The notes below the pieces were generated by a model. That model worked only from the letters and a program-made list of their open reading frames with translations. It searched no databases and was not told the DNA's origin. DNA of 64,000 bases from Coffea arabica (Eukaryota; Streptophyta; Magnoliopsida; Gentianales; Rubiaceae). Below, piece by piece: positions 35,801-46,455 of this stretch (position 1 is its first letter; the number at the start of each line of letters is the position of its first letter). Location of the stretch: NCBI RefSeq assembly GCF_036785885.1, contig NC_092329.1, positions 7,626,001-7,690,000 on the forward strand, in the 5' to 3' direction. Made by a program: the position numbers and the translations under genes.

Positions 35801-38800
35801 AATTTCTTAAAAACAGCAAATACTTCAGCTTTAGTACGCAAAAAATATACCCATGTGAAACGACTATAGTCATCAATGAATGTCACAAAATATTTATATT
35901 GTGCATGTGAAACAACAGGAGTAATACCCCAAACATCACTATGAATGATCTCAAAACTTGTATTAGCATGACCACCATGACTAGGAAAAGGTAATATTTT
36001 ACTTTTCCCTAGTCTACAAGTAGAACAATCAAAAGACAATTTATGATTAAAACACTGATCCTTGCTCCCCAGAAAATCATGCTTTATTAAATGAGATAAA
36101 ATGACATTATTTGGATGACCCAATCGTTGATGCCATACTTCAACTTTATTGTCAACAACCATAGAAGCCAAAGACAAACTACTTGGAACTGAAAATTGCA
36201 AAGGAAATAGTCTGCCCACTTTAGGCCCCTTCGCGATCACCTTCCCCGACACCTGGTCCTGCACAAGACAACCATCACGAGAGAACCGTACATCACAGTT
36301 ATTATCCACCATCTGACCAACAGAAATCAAACTAGTAGACAACCCTGGAGAGACAAATACATGACGAAAAGAAGGTCCAATATCACCAATGGCTGTAATT
36401 GGAAGATTACTGCCGTTAGCAATCTGAATATTTTGTGTACCAGTATATTGCCGTAGATTATGTAGTGATGCAGATGAACCAGTCATATGATTTGATGCTC
36501 CAGAATCAACTAACCAAGGAGTAGAAACAATTTTACCTTGACCTTGAAGTCCAAGAGTAGAAAATGCTGAAAGAATCATTTGTTGAACCATTTCTGGAGT
36601 AAGTGTTGTGGCTGTGGATGTAGAACCAATAGTGTTAGAGTCTTGGACAGCACCTTGAAAGGCTTGGACTCTTCGATTCTCAGGGCGTGTAGGACAGTCC
36701 TTGATAATGTGTCCAGTTTGCTTACAATAATTGCAAAATTTCTTTCCACAATTGCGTGCAATATGCCCAAGTTCCTTGCAACTATAGCACTGTACTTGTC
36801 CCTTTCCGCGATTCTTCCCTTGAGCAGCATAGGCAATATTGACAACTTCAGATATCTCCTTTGATGTACCTATGATAGTTTGTGTAGCCATTCTCTGTTC
36901 TTCTCGCAACAAGTCACCAAGACATACGTCTAAAGAAGGAACTGGGTTTCTATTTAACAATCCAGCTCTAATCGCCTCAAATTCAGGCCTCAGTTTCATT
37001 AGAAACTGGTCACGCTTACTATCTTCGTGAACCGCTTGAATACCGGCTAAGGCTTCGCTTGGTACCTTAGAATAGATTATACCAGAGTATTCACTCCATA
37101 AATTAAGAAATCCAGAATAATACTGCTCAATAGAGAGATTACCTTGGCTACATGTACTAATTTCCAATTCAAGCTGAAATCTTCTTGCTGTATTATCTTG
37201 ATGATATACACGCTTCAAATGATCCCACATCTCCTTTGCTGTATTAAAGGAGCGTAAATTGTTCACCATATGAGCTTCAATAGATGCTAGAATCCAAGAA
37301 ATAATTCTAGCATCCTTTGCCTCCCATTGACTAATTTCCTTTCCATCTCTAGGTGCTGTAGAAGACCCGTCAATATGACTCCAAAGCTCTTTGCCTTTTA
37401 GAAACATCCTAAATTGAAATTCCCATGCCGCATAATTTTTTCCAGTGAACTTGATGGACAAAGATTCCGTATGTATTTTTCCCAAAGAGTTTTCCATAGA
37501 CATTCTTTCAAAAAAAACAAAGATCTGAATTACAAGAAAAGCTGCCAACCACAATATGATTGACCCAAAAGGATATCTTGAAACCAAATGATTGATCAAA
37601 ATAATCAACCCAAGAAGGATAACAACTCAGAAAGTTTGGAAAGGCTGAGAAATTCAAATAACTGGCTCTGATACCATGACAAGTTTTCTAGATCAAAGAC
37701 CGAATGCCTCTTTTGTGCATCTTTTCCATTTAAATAGAAAAACTCTGTACCTTCTCTCCTCCGTCAGAATATCTACCTCCCTAATGTATTAATTACATAT
37801 ATGCTAATATACATCTAATATAGTAGACCATGAGTGCAATTAGTAGACTAGATCCCATAAGCAGCTGTTCTTGTCTTTTGCTAGCAGATCAGATCTCATA
37901 ATCAGTTGCTGCCCATGACTTCCATAAGCAGCTGTTCTTGACTTTTGCATTTAGTAGACTAGATCCCATAAGCAGCTGTTCTTGTCTTTTGCTAGCAGAT
38001 CAGATCTCATAATCAGTTGCTGCCCATGACTTCCATAAGCAGCTGTTCTTGACTTTTACTTTTGCTAGCAGGCTGTCCTTGACTTCGTCTACTAAATGCA
38101 AAAGTCAAGAACAGCTGCTTATGGAAGTCAAGGACAGCCTGCTAGCAAAAGTAAAAGTCAAGAACAGCTGCTTATGGAAGTCATGGGCAGCAACTGATTA
38201 TGAGATCTGATCTGCTAGCAAAAGACAAGAACAGCTGCTTATGGGATCTAGTCTACTAATTGCACTAATCAAGGAGAGCTGATTATGGTCTACTATATTA
38301 GATGTATATTAGCATATATGTAATTAATACATTAGGCATTTAGTAGACTGCCTTTGGGCTGTAGACTGGTGGATTCGGATTGAAATTGGTAGAACTGGAT
38401 AGTGATTGAACTAATAGTGATCCGAGTTCACTTAAATGATAAATCTATTGGATTAAATCCACATAGGGATCCATCAAACTTAATAGAATCCAGATGTTTG
38501 TGCTATTTGTATAACTTATTTATAACAAAATATAAAACCTTCTCAATAAATTTTTTTCATTGTCATGACAAAAGAAAATTATGAACTTTAAAAACTAAAG
38601 GGACTTGATGGAAAATTTTGATGTACTGAAACTTCTTTTGAGGTAACATAGTGAAATTCGAACCCATGAAATCAAAAGTGAACGAGAAACTTCAAAGATT
38701 TTTTTGGACAGCTCTATATGCAACTTAACACAAATATGGCATTCTATTGCTGCCAAATTAACCTATCATACTGGTTGAGGTTGCTGTGAAAGGATTTTGT

Positions 38801-41800
38801 TTTACACTTGCATGGGCCACACATGTTCTGTCATGGCAATTGCAACAGTCATAGGATGACGTAACGCGCATCCCACCCCTAGTATCTGCTAATAAATGCA
38901 AAGCAGCAGCAATCCATGACTGCATTTTTGAACCTGATACATGCCATCTCAAAGAGCACATTGTCTACCATCAAATTTATATGAAAATGAAAATTCTAGT
39001 CTCTTGCAGGTGTATAGTGCCAATGAATATGTAATTGATGGGTGTGCAACATTTTTCCGCCATGACCGCTTCAAGATAGTTATTAAATATGAGGTGAAAA
39101 AGGCTACTTCATTTGTCTTGTGGTTTGGTGATTGCTCTAAATGAATCTTAATCTTAGTAGCCATGTGCATCTTAGGTAGAGTATGACAAAATGGCACTGC
39201 CTGTAATTGAAGTTCTTGAACCTGATAAAAGAAATAATGGTCTTTTTCGCCTTATGAAGGTGAGTGGCTCATTTACACTACACTGGCAACAAAGTTTTTC
39301 AATATTCAGAGGTTTATTGTTATGCTTTTAATGTGTTAGGACAATGTTGCACTTGTTGTGATACTGGAGGAAAAGGACAATGGACGTTCTCCGGATGCTG
39401 CTAGGTCTACAATTTGTGTGGTACTGTCGCTGTTCAAACTCAAACAAGTATTGTGACTTTTATTCTTGGTGTTGTCCTTATTGCAAACAGGTCAATGAGC
39501 TGACATGACTATTGATTTTTCTGTAGGCAAATACTCATATCCACCGTGGTTTGGATGCTTCTGATGTGAGACTATTCCAAGTATGTAGTCAACCATTTGT
39601 TCCTGTAGTTGCCACTCAAACAGCAGCTTAAACCTATTTGTTACGATATCAGGTTGTCAATCTCATCAGGGGACTTGAAAAGATTGATTCTTCAGGCATT
39701 CCTATTTTGATTTGCGGTGACATGAATTCTCTTCCTGGAAGGTTTGTCCTTTATCTGTGATGTGACTTGCATTTTGGTTTGCTTCCCCTATTTGAAGTCT
39801 CTATTGATGTAGACATAATTTATGAATGGAAAAGGATATAACTGTTAGATACTTCTCTCCTTAATTTCCTTCTTATACTCCAAGTCAAACTTAATTTCAT
39901 GTAAACAGCTAGGTCATTCTGGACAAGATTTGAGAATAGGAAAATATGATTGCTAGGTCGTTCAAAATGCATGGATTTTCCTACATATGGTATGGTTTAA
40001 ATCTTACATCACTGTTTTTAGTTTGACGGCTATATGTTGCTTAGTAGTTGGGGATAGTAGCGTAAATGGGTGTATCGGTGCTGTTGCGTTCTAGTGTGCC
40101 TTGACCTGTTTATTGACTGGGTGAGTTGATGCAATGAATGTGTAAGGCCTTTTTAACTTCTACTACAAAAAATTTATTTGCCAGATCTGCTTAACCGATT
40201 GGTTCCTTAGAGATAATTTTGACCTTAATACGTGTTTGATGTAACTTACTTATTTACAACATTTACTTCAATTTTTTTCTACACATAAAACACGCAAGAA
40301 CTTGATCAAATGATGCTTTTTGCATGAACTTTTCTATTTTACAATGAAGGAATTTAATTATATCAATATAACTCGGATGTTAAATGGGTATTGTCTTGGG
40401 TTTGTGGATTAATAGGGCAACCTGAAATTTCTAGAGGGCCAGCCAGTCAATTACAGATCTGCATGAGCACGTCATAAAGAAGTAACACTCCTTAAACTAT
40501 CTGTTCTGGTTTGGTTTATAACCTGTTCACTTGTTCTGGTGCCTGAATCATCATGTCATGTACAAAATTGCCACTCAATGCTTGAGGATGTCCTAGGGAA
40601 CTAATGCAAATTATCTTTAGACTGATGCAGACCATGTTTTGTGATTCCATTTCTAGTTTACTGATTCAAAATTGTCCTATTCTTTTTTTTTTTTTTTTTT
40701 AAATATGTTTTGTTTTGTTTTGTCCTATACATTGGACTAAAAAGATATGCCTACTTGTGGGAAGATTGTTGGTGATGTTTTGGTTAGTACTGGGAGACAA
40801 ACTTGATATTCCATAATATGTCTTGCTTGACAAAAGTTCATAATGCAGTATATCATGGGTGGATATTGAACTTCCACCTTATATAAAAACTTAAGATGGT
40901 AAGACCTTACAGACAATTCATTTATAAGGGTTGCACTGCTGCCATGAACTTCTTCTGGTTTAGATTGCCCATGATCATAATGATTGATTCAGGGTTTAAG
41001 TTTAGTATATGAGATTCATTATAGTTTTGTTTATGCACATGGAAATTGACAAGTTGACATTTAAGGGTCCCATTACAAGTTGCGGAAAAGTCTGTATATC
41101 GGGTTCTCTATGTAGTATCATTCATTAATTCTAGTAAAGTGACTAAGCCACATTTCACTATCTTAAATACTTCCTTCAGATATCAAAACATGTGAATGAT
41201 TGTTGTGTTCAATGCAACGTCTACTAGTTTTGTTAAAAGTTAATTCTTGTTATTTCTCATCAATGTAGAGAAGTAAAACAACAGATGTTGAATTTCCATT
41301 ACATTGACTAGATTAGTTCTTATATCTTTTTGCCATCTGATGCTGCAGTGATCCTCATCGCTTCCTCATAAATGGCGAAGTTGGATGTTTTAGTGAGAAA
41401 TTCAGAGACCCTCTGGGAATACATAAACATCTGAAACTTAGCCACTCGATGCATCTGGTAAGTGGGCTCTTTTTATTTGGCTTTTGTTGCTTGAGAGGCA
41501 TGTTTATTAAAGCTGGCTTGTCGACCTTATCTTTGGAGATGTCTTTTATGTTAGTCCTATGTTGATATAAGAGGCAAATTTTCCCATTGATCCATCTTGT
41601 GTAGTGTGATTTAGCTTTATAAGTTCCTCTCCCTACTTTTTAACTGATGAAGAAAATTATTGTTTAATGCTCCAAAGGTGAAAGTTCCATTAAGCCAGTA
41701 TCATGTGAAGAGATCCGTGTAGATGGTGTTTCTTTTCTTTTTTCTTTTTTTTTTCTCCATGAGTTTAGAATAGGGTCTTTTCTCATGGTTTTAGAAGGTT

Positions 41801-42867
41801 GAATCCTTCATCCTTGTACGTCTTCAGTTTTTGTTGCTTGTATTCTTTATAGTGTTCTGTCGGGTATAAAGAGCACTTTCCCTGCTGGCAATTGGCTTGA
41901 AATCTATGGATTCTGCTGACAGTTGTCATATCCTTCTTATCACTATTACAGCTATTTGTTGAAGTAATTGATAATGTGTTCAGTAGACAATGTTGTGGCT
42001 GTTGAGTTTCCTCCAATGGTTCACTTTTAAAGACAATTGGTTCTCTCGTTTTGATCTTGAAAGATGGCAGGCCCTTTGCTGCTTCTAAATTACAACTATT
42101 AGCACCTCCAAATTTTTGTTTTCCTCCTGAGTGTTACTTTCTAGCCCTGTAATGCAGTAAGGTTCCTCTTCTAGGCCTGCGCATATGCACATTTACTTGA
42201 TTCAAATGAAGTTGGGCAACACCAGAAGGAAAAAATGGATTATCAAGCAATGGAGCCTCTTTTCACCTGCTTCAAACCAAGTTTAACTGGAACGTTGGAC
42301 TATATTTTGTACTCAAGTAAGTTATATAGTAGTTGCTTCACTAAAGTTTGTCAGCGGTTGTCTTTAGAAAGAGGTACTTTTTACTTTGCCTGCACAATGG
42401 AATTCTTTCAAAGTAATAATACTTTCTTGCTATCCTTCATAGTTCAGTAGTTGGCGGTCAAGTCTTAGGGAACAAATATTAACTGTGCTAACTTGACTTA
42501 TCAGCATCAGTTATATATTTGTCCAAGTCACTTGGCATTTAGATTATGAAAATTTTTCTCTTTCTGGGTATAGTTAGGTGAATGACAAATTTTGTACGTA
42601 TTACGCTATGATGGCCAATAATTTTGGTCCAATAGTGAAAAGCAAACTGATACCTGTGGTATTTTTTGTACAGAAAATAGGTTGAAGGTTGACGGGCTGT
42701 TGAAACTTCTTGATTATGATAGTTTGGAGAAGCGATTACTGCCTTCACCTCTATGGTCATCCGATCATGTTGCCCTCATGGCGAATTTCAGAGTCAAACA
42801 CGCCTCCAGGGGGGTACAGTATTTATCACCTCCTCCTGATCCGTGGGAACAAAAACAAACAAACTGA
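29889..42867 (+). CDS. CCR4: CCR4-type poly(A) deadenylase (CCR4 homolog 1/2-like), intron interrupted by a copia element
   Basis: Exons: 29889-30025, 30494-30527, 31933-31962, 32042-32128, 32247-32771, 32876-32962, 39010-39093, 39176-39259, 39340-39420, 39527-39580, 39653-39741, 41349-41457, 42175-42316 and 42674-42867; all in phase, about 578 residues. This is the catalytic subunit of CCR4-NOT, which shortens mRNA poly(A) tails in the cytoplasm. The C-terminal exonuclease-endonuclease-phosphatase fold is complete: LSYNILAD, DILCLQE, DGCATFFR, ANTHIH, LICGDMNS, GTLDYILY and WSSDHVAL carry the expected Asn, Glu, His, Asp and Asp-His residues. As in plant CCR4-1/2, a Cys/His-containing N-terminal part (exons 2-4) and TYTPSEDDI precede it; no leucine-rich repeats. 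Exons 2 and 3 are short and inferred. Intron 6 is about 6 kb because of the copia insertion. Confidence 0.88.
33128..33488 (-). repeat. 3' LTR of copia element (left side)
   Basis: Starts TGACAAG at 33128 and ends at the polypurine tract near 33488. It contains three or more copies of CATAAGCAGCTGTTCTTG followed by ACTTTT or TCTTTTGCTAGCAG, an LTR-internal tandem repeat. Confidence 0.8.
33496..37503 (-). CDS. Copia gag-pol polyprotein, uninterrupted
   Basis: A single open frame on the minus strand; likely start MSMEN at 37503 (an upstream in-frame ATG at 37608 would add 35 residues), about 1335 residues. Domains in order: gag (UBN2-type, WEFQFRMFLKGKELW), two zinc knuckles CYSCKELGHIARNC and CNYCKQTGHIIKDC, protease WLVDSGASNHMTG, GAG-pre-integrase HQRLGHPN, integrase core with HSDNGGEY and TPQQNGVAERKHR, reverse transcriptase with YVDDIVITG, and RNase H with YSDADWAGC and STESEYRA. 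This Gag-PR-IN-RT-RH order defines Ty1/copia. No stop or frameshift was seen, so the element could still encode all its proteins. It runs opposite to the CCR4 gene. Confidence 0.95.
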   Translation of the reverse strand: MSMENSLGKIHTESLSIKFTGKNYAAWEFQFRMFLKGKELWSHIDGSSTAPRDGKEISQWEAKDARIISWILASIEAHMVNNLRSFNTAKEMWDHLKRVYHQDNTARRFQLELEISTCSQGNLSIEQYYSGFLNLWSEYSGIIYSKVPSEALAGIQAVHEDSKRDQFLMKLRPEFEAIRAGLLNRNPVPSLDVCLGDLLREEQRMATQTIIGTSKEISEVVNIAYAAQGKNRGKGQVQCYSCKELGHIARNCGKKFCNYCKQTGHIIKDCPTRPENRRVQAFQGAVQDSNTIGSTSTATTLTPEMVQQMILSAFSTLGLQGQGKIVSTPWLVDSGASNHMTGSSASLHNLRQYTGTQNIQIANGSNLPITAIGDIGPSFRHVFVSPGLSTSLISVGQMVDNNCDVRFSRDGCLVQDQVSGKVIAKGPKVGRLFPLQFSVPSSLSLASMVVDNKVEVWHQRLGHPNNVILSHLIKHDFLGSKDQCFNHKLSFDCSTCRLGKSKILPFPSHGGHANTSFEIIHSDVWGITPVVSHAQYKYFVTFIDDYSRFTWVYFLRTKAEVFAVFKKFVAYVETQFSTCIKVLHSDNGGEYMSHAFQAFLQQRGILSQRSCPYTPQQNGVAERKHRHLLDMVRTLLLQSSVPSKFWVEALSTAVYLINRLPSQQLNFDSPYYRLFGVHPDYGNLHTFGCVCFVHLPPHERHKLTAQSVKCAFMGYSTTHKGFLCYDAIANHLHISRNVIFFENEHYFPYHGSSSEGVVLPNFDDIAPPVDRFKPGIVYQRRQASSSQPLLDTNPVLAPTTLRRSLRLSRPPDRYGFSATITDTTVPTSYLQAAKQACWVKAMNEELQALQENHTWDLVPCPDGVKPIGCKWVFSVKLRSDGSLERYKARLVALGNRQKYGVHYEETFAPVAKMTTVRLVLAIAASTGWSLRQMDVKNAFLHGDLQEDIYMTPPSGLFFTSSSDVCKLKRSLYGLKQAPRAWFDKFRSTLISFSFVQSQYDSSLFLRKTDKGLVLLLVYVDDIVITGNDSALISQLQEHLQRSFHMKDLGPLQYFLGLEVHSTSVGIFLHQHKYIQELIALAGLQDGRSVDTPLEVNVKYRRDEGDFLSDPSLYRQLVGSLNYLTITRPDISFAVQQVSQFMQTPRHLHLAAVRRIIRYLLGTSSRGLFFSKNSPIHLVAYSDADWAGCSDTRRSITGWCMFLGNSLISWKSKKQDRVSKSSTESEYRAMSSGCSEIIWLRGLLGELGFPQLAPTPLHADNTSAIHIAANPVFHERTKHIEVDCHSIREAYDDHVISLPHITTDLQTADIFTKALSRHRHNFLVDKLMLFDPPASI
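37662..37676 (-). other. Copia primer-binding site
   Basis: Minus-strand TGGTATCAGAGCCAG lies immediately after the LTR end, complementary to the 3' end of initiator Met tRNA and used to prime minus-strand DNA synthesis. Confidence 0.85.
37677..38086 (-). repeat. 5' LTR of copia element (right side), with internal duplication
   Basis: Identical by eye to the left LTR for the first 270 bp. After GCATTTAGTAGACTAGATCCCA (about 37947-37968; 22 nt, shown here as GCATTTAGTAGAC + TAGATCCCA) it re-enters an earlier part of the LTR (TAAGCAGCTGTTCTTG) instead of reaching the expected end, and runs to GACTTC at 38086. Confidence 0.7.
37953..38257. repeat. 134-bp perfect inverted repeat with 37-bp spacer
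   Basis: Left arm 37953-38086, right arm 38124-38257. Read base by base, the reverse complement of the right arm equals the left arm with no mismatch. The spacer 38087-38123 is the reverse complement of 37923-37959. The right arm belongs to an inverted, partial copy of the same LTR that continues to about 38336. Confidence 0.9.
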
Positions 42868-44301
42868 CGTGTGAATACTATCTTTGTAGAAGGAACTTAA
42901 TTAGTATTTTGCAATCGCTTGGTTGTAATTATGGATGCCAGCGGAATGCTTTGCATGACCAAATCTTGTATAGTATAGCAGCGAACAGCATAATTATGCT
43001 TTCATAGCCAGCCTTGTTAACGTGCCAATCTTTTAGCATGCATTGTGCAACTCTCTGTCTCTCTCATGGGTGTCACGGTCCTGTCTCTGTCTCTGTCTGT
43101 GCATGCGCGTGCGTGCTTGCTTGCTTGCTTGGGGGCACCTGTGTTTTCAGGAAATGTATTTATTCCTCTATGGTCAGAGTAGCAGCCCCAATAGGCCATT
43201 GCCAGCAACTTGCTGTTAATTAAGAATGGATGAAAAGTATGCGTTCACATTAGTAAATTGATAACTTCAATTGGAACTGCGTTCTTCTAGAGAGTTTTCA
43301 GCCTAGAGGATGCGCAGTTGTTCAACATCCTTTTTGAGGGGCCAAATAATCTTGAGTTTTCTGCTGCATACGACAAGTAAACTGTTTACTATTTCGAGCC
43401 AGGAATCAACAACGATGATCAAATTGGAAAGTTTGAAACCATCTATTTTCATGTTACATGGCTACAATATGGTGAACTCTCCCCATTTCATGCCCATGCA
43501 TGCATAGGTTTTAAACCCTTTTCCGGCTTTCCCATGCCCTACTACGTAGAGACTCCAATCCTCTTTTAGGCAGGACTCAAACATTTAGCAAGTTGTATGT
43601 CTACTTCAGTCTTGAGCTGTGTCTTTACATAAGCTGTCCTGATCTAAGTAACCCTTTTGTATTCTATTTCTTGATGCCCCTATTACCATGACTTGCTGAA
43701 TCACCGACAATGCTCAGGCGAAAATTTGATAACCCTTTTTGGTGAATGACCGGTCCTGCAAGTTTGGCCTAAGTGGTTATGGAAATATGCCTTGCTGTGC
43801 TTCAGTTTTCGTCCATTGGCTTGAAATTTTCCATTTTACGAATACCCAAAAGCGGCCCGGGGAGGACTTTGCCGCCCGGGGGGGGCGGGGTTGTTGGAGC
43901 GGATACCAGGTGAAAATGACTTGGCTTGCCTTGTCGGCAAATTACTGTCGAAGCAAAAGTTCAATAAAAATCATGAATGGTGACATTCAAACTGCCCATT
44001 TATTATCATTTTTGGACTTGTATTTGTCAAATTTAGTGTTTAAAATGACTCGCCACATTAGGAATCGATTTGGCGTGTTAACACGTAACTCCACCTCAGT
44101 CAGGTTAACTTGGTCAATTTTGCCACGTAGTAGTCTGGGAGAAATAGTCGACATTTTCTTGAAATTTAATTCCTTGAAATCTAAAGACATCATTGTCTTG
44201 AAATTTATGGCCTTGAAAACTCAAACCAAATCCACAAAGAAGGAATTAACTACCACAACTACGTTAACATTATATAGTCAGTCCTAGTTGCATGAATATA
44301 T

Positions 44302-44360
<59 letters not shown>

Positions 44361-44645
44361 TGGTGATTGGTGACCAACCGAAGAATCGTTGAACCAATTC
44401 TCGTCGTACAATATTTACTTGCATATCTTACACCAGAAATTAAGTATTATTGCACCTCTCTGTGATGATGGTCACTGTTTTATCTCACAAGTGAAGTTGG
44501 GAAAAGAAACAAGTAAATTACAGGTGCACGTTGGATATCGATAAACATTTGCACCATAGATATATAACATATATGATCACGGTTGATGATGATTCTGAAA
44601 AGCATAGCATGCTAAATATATTATTTGATACAACAGAAATTTTAA
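42868..44645. other. Intergenic region between CCR4 and the CFL1-like gene
   Basis: No gene is supported. It has compound microsatellites at about 43074-43130 (GTCTCT and TGCTTGCT units), a GC-rich low-complexity patch at 43853-43892, and a TA microsatellite at 44304-44357. Plus-strand frames at 43739-44287 have no recognised domain. Confidence 0.45.
44304..44357. repeat. (TA)n microsatellite
   Basis: About 54 bp of alternating TA, flanked by CATGAATATATAG and ATATTCATG, so the whole tract is palindromic and can form a cruciform or hairpin. Confidence 0.95.
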
Positions 44646-45486
44646 TTAGCACAAAAGGCTTAGCCTTCGTTTTAAAAGACTTGGAGAGGTTTGTTCTGGA
44701 GGATGCATGAATTTGCAGTTTGGACAAGACGGTGAAGACTTGCACATCATAACCAACATATGACACTTCTTGCAAGCAGCCGCCACCATCTCTTGCTCTG
44801 ATCCTTCGAATGTCAACCATGAGGGAGACCGCGTTAGACCTCCTTTTTGATTATTGTTGCTGTTCTTGGTTGCACTCGAATTTACGAGGAGTTCATGATC
44901 ATCACCCAAGGAATTTGAGGTGCTGTTCTTCGTGAAAATATTTGTCACCTGAGTTTTACCTGATGAGCCACATGGTAGGTTAAGTTCGAGGTCTAAGCTC
45001 ATGTGACCATGACTTGGCTGTGGTGGCTCTGGGCTTGACCTTGGATCGGTTAGCATCCTCTTATTTGTTCTTGTGTTGTAGAAATATATCTGCCCCGACT
45101 GCAATCAATCAAGAAATATATCCATAAAAATCTTGGGATCTCCGGCTGTCACATGCAACTTTTCATACTTGCATACTACTTCAAACAGACCTTATCAATA
45201 ATATTCAATATCAAAAGCAAGCAAAATATTGCATGAATTATGGGGTAGGTACCTTGATATCAAGGCAACGTTGCCACTCCATAGGTGTAGGAGTCTCGAG
45301 CTGTAGCTCTGTGTCAGGTGCGGACTTGATCATGGGTTGGCCTTTGATGGGGTGATCAGGGATGTTTCGAGAAGCTTGATCAGGCCGATCATCGTCATCA
45401 TGCAATTTCCTCTTCTTGAACAAATTCTCCAATTCTGGGATGATTTTTCTTCGGCTTGGAGAAAGAGAGGTATGAAGGGAGACCAT
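44646..45486 (-). CDS. CFL1: CURLY FLAG LEAF 1-like WW/zinc protein with EAR motif
   Basis: Two exons on the minus strand, 45486-45253 and 45098-44646, joined in phase 0 (AAG|GTACC donor), 228 residues. The start MVSLHTSL is preferred over an in-frame ATG at 45528 because a TATA box lies at 45562-45568. Parts: basic KKRKL stretch (about residues 22-26), a WW-like region split by the intron (PMEWQRCLDIK + SGQIYFYNTRTNKR...DPR, second Trp absent), an EAR repression motif LDLELNL, and a C-terminal Cys cluster CKKCHMLVMMCKSSPSCPNC then KFMHPP. Rice and Arabidopsis CFL1 proteins share this layout; they bind HD-ZIP IV factors and reduce cuticle formation. The same role here is inference. Confidence 0.82.
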
Positions 45487-45561
45487 GGTGGTGAATTTTG
45501 AAATTGAAAAGTTTGGTATTATGATCAAGATATGGGAAAATTGTTTATGGTGGTTATTAAC

Positions 45562-45568
45562 TTATATA
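45562..45568 (-). promoter_or_regulatory. TATA box of CFL1-like gene
   Basis: Minus-strand TATATAA lies about 76 bp upstream of the ATG at 45486, which fits that start with a leader of about 45-50 nt. The ATG at 45528 would leave almost no leader. Confidence 0.5.
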
Positions 45569-45875
45569 GGTGTGAGGATTGAAGAGCGAGCTAATACGTA
45601 CAGGCGCACAACAGCATATATAGAATCCAAAAGGGCAATGACTTTAATGGTTGAAGTTGAACCATATGGGCCCATCCATATCACCCCCTGACGTGGTGGA
45701 GAAGTTGTTACTGCAATTACTCCATGGCTCCTCCTCCTATTCTTAAAAGCATGTTAAAAACGTAACCAACTCTTCTTGGTCAAATTTGCACAATTATATA
45801 TGTGCTGCTGTCTCTCATGCATTTGCTGATTTGTACTACAATTTACACCACCACCACTACTGCTGCTGCTACAAC

Positions 45876-46291
45876 TACGGGTGTTTCGCGAATCGAGCGA
45901 ATACGAGCTCGACTCGAGCTCGAGCTAATTAAGTCGATCTCGAGCTCGAGCTCGAACTCAAAAATATTAAGCTCGTTGGCTTGCAAGCGGTTCACGAGCT
46001 CAATTATATATATATTTTTTATTTTTTATTTTAATAGTAAAATTACATATATATCCTTAATATTTTATTATTTGTTAAAAAAATTATTTTTTATTCATTT
46101 TTTTTAAAAATTTTTTTCTTATTTTTTAAAAATAAAATAATAATAATTTTTTTATTATTTTTTAAGCTCGAGCTCGAGCTTGAACTTGATATTTTGAGCT
46201 CGTCGAGCTCGAGTTCGAGCTTCACAAAATTAACTCGAGCTCGGCTCATTTAGCCAAAACTCGACTCGAGTTCGGCTCGTTTGCACCCCTA
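45876..46291. mobile_element. hAT-type MITE with 8-bp target duplication
   Basis: A 416-bp element flanked by GCTACAAC at 45868-45875 and 46292-46299. Ends are inverted: TACGGGTGTTTCGCGAATCG on the left and, as reverse complement of the right end, TAGGGGTGCAAACGAGCCGA. Subterminal regions are rich in CTCGAGCTCGAG; the middle is AT-rich. An 8-bp target duplication and TAGGGGTG-like ends are typical of non-autonomous hAT elements. No coding capacity. Confidence 0.8.
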
Positions 46292-46423
46292 GCTACAACC
46301 AATTAAGACACCTGATCTTGATTGCGCTAGCTGTTTTAGCATCGATCAGCATTGCTTATGACTTAAATTATTATCTGAAGTATATATCATCAGTTGTTGC
46401 AATTTGTATAGGCGGTGACGTTA

Positions 46424-46455
<32 letters not shown>

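Larger units (their letters stand above)
33128..38336 (-). mobile_element. Full-length Ty1/copia retrotransposon in a CCR4 intron, minus orientation
   Basis: Left LTR 33128 to about 33488, right LTR from 37677. Both begin TGACAAGTTTTC on the plus strand, and 270 bp (33128-33397 and 37677-37946) read as identical by eye without gaps, so the insertion is young. On the minus strand the primer-binding site TGGTATCAGAGCCAG (37676-37662) matches initiator Met tRNA, and a polypurine tract TTTGAGGGGGGAT lies at about 33487-33499. The right LTR is rearranged: it duplicates internally near 37970, then meets an inverted partial LTR copy to about 38336. No clear target duplication was found. Confidence 0.9.

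Noticed and set aside
33525..36864. Several frames on both strands inside the copia coding region
   Set aside because: Shadows of the gag-pol frame.
43014..43223. Cys-rich plus-strand frame
   Set aside because: It comes from GTCTCT/TGCTTGCT microsatellite sequence.
43853..43892. GC-rich patch with C/G runs
   Set aside because: Low-complexity sequence; no hairpin, promoter or element boundary could be tied to it.
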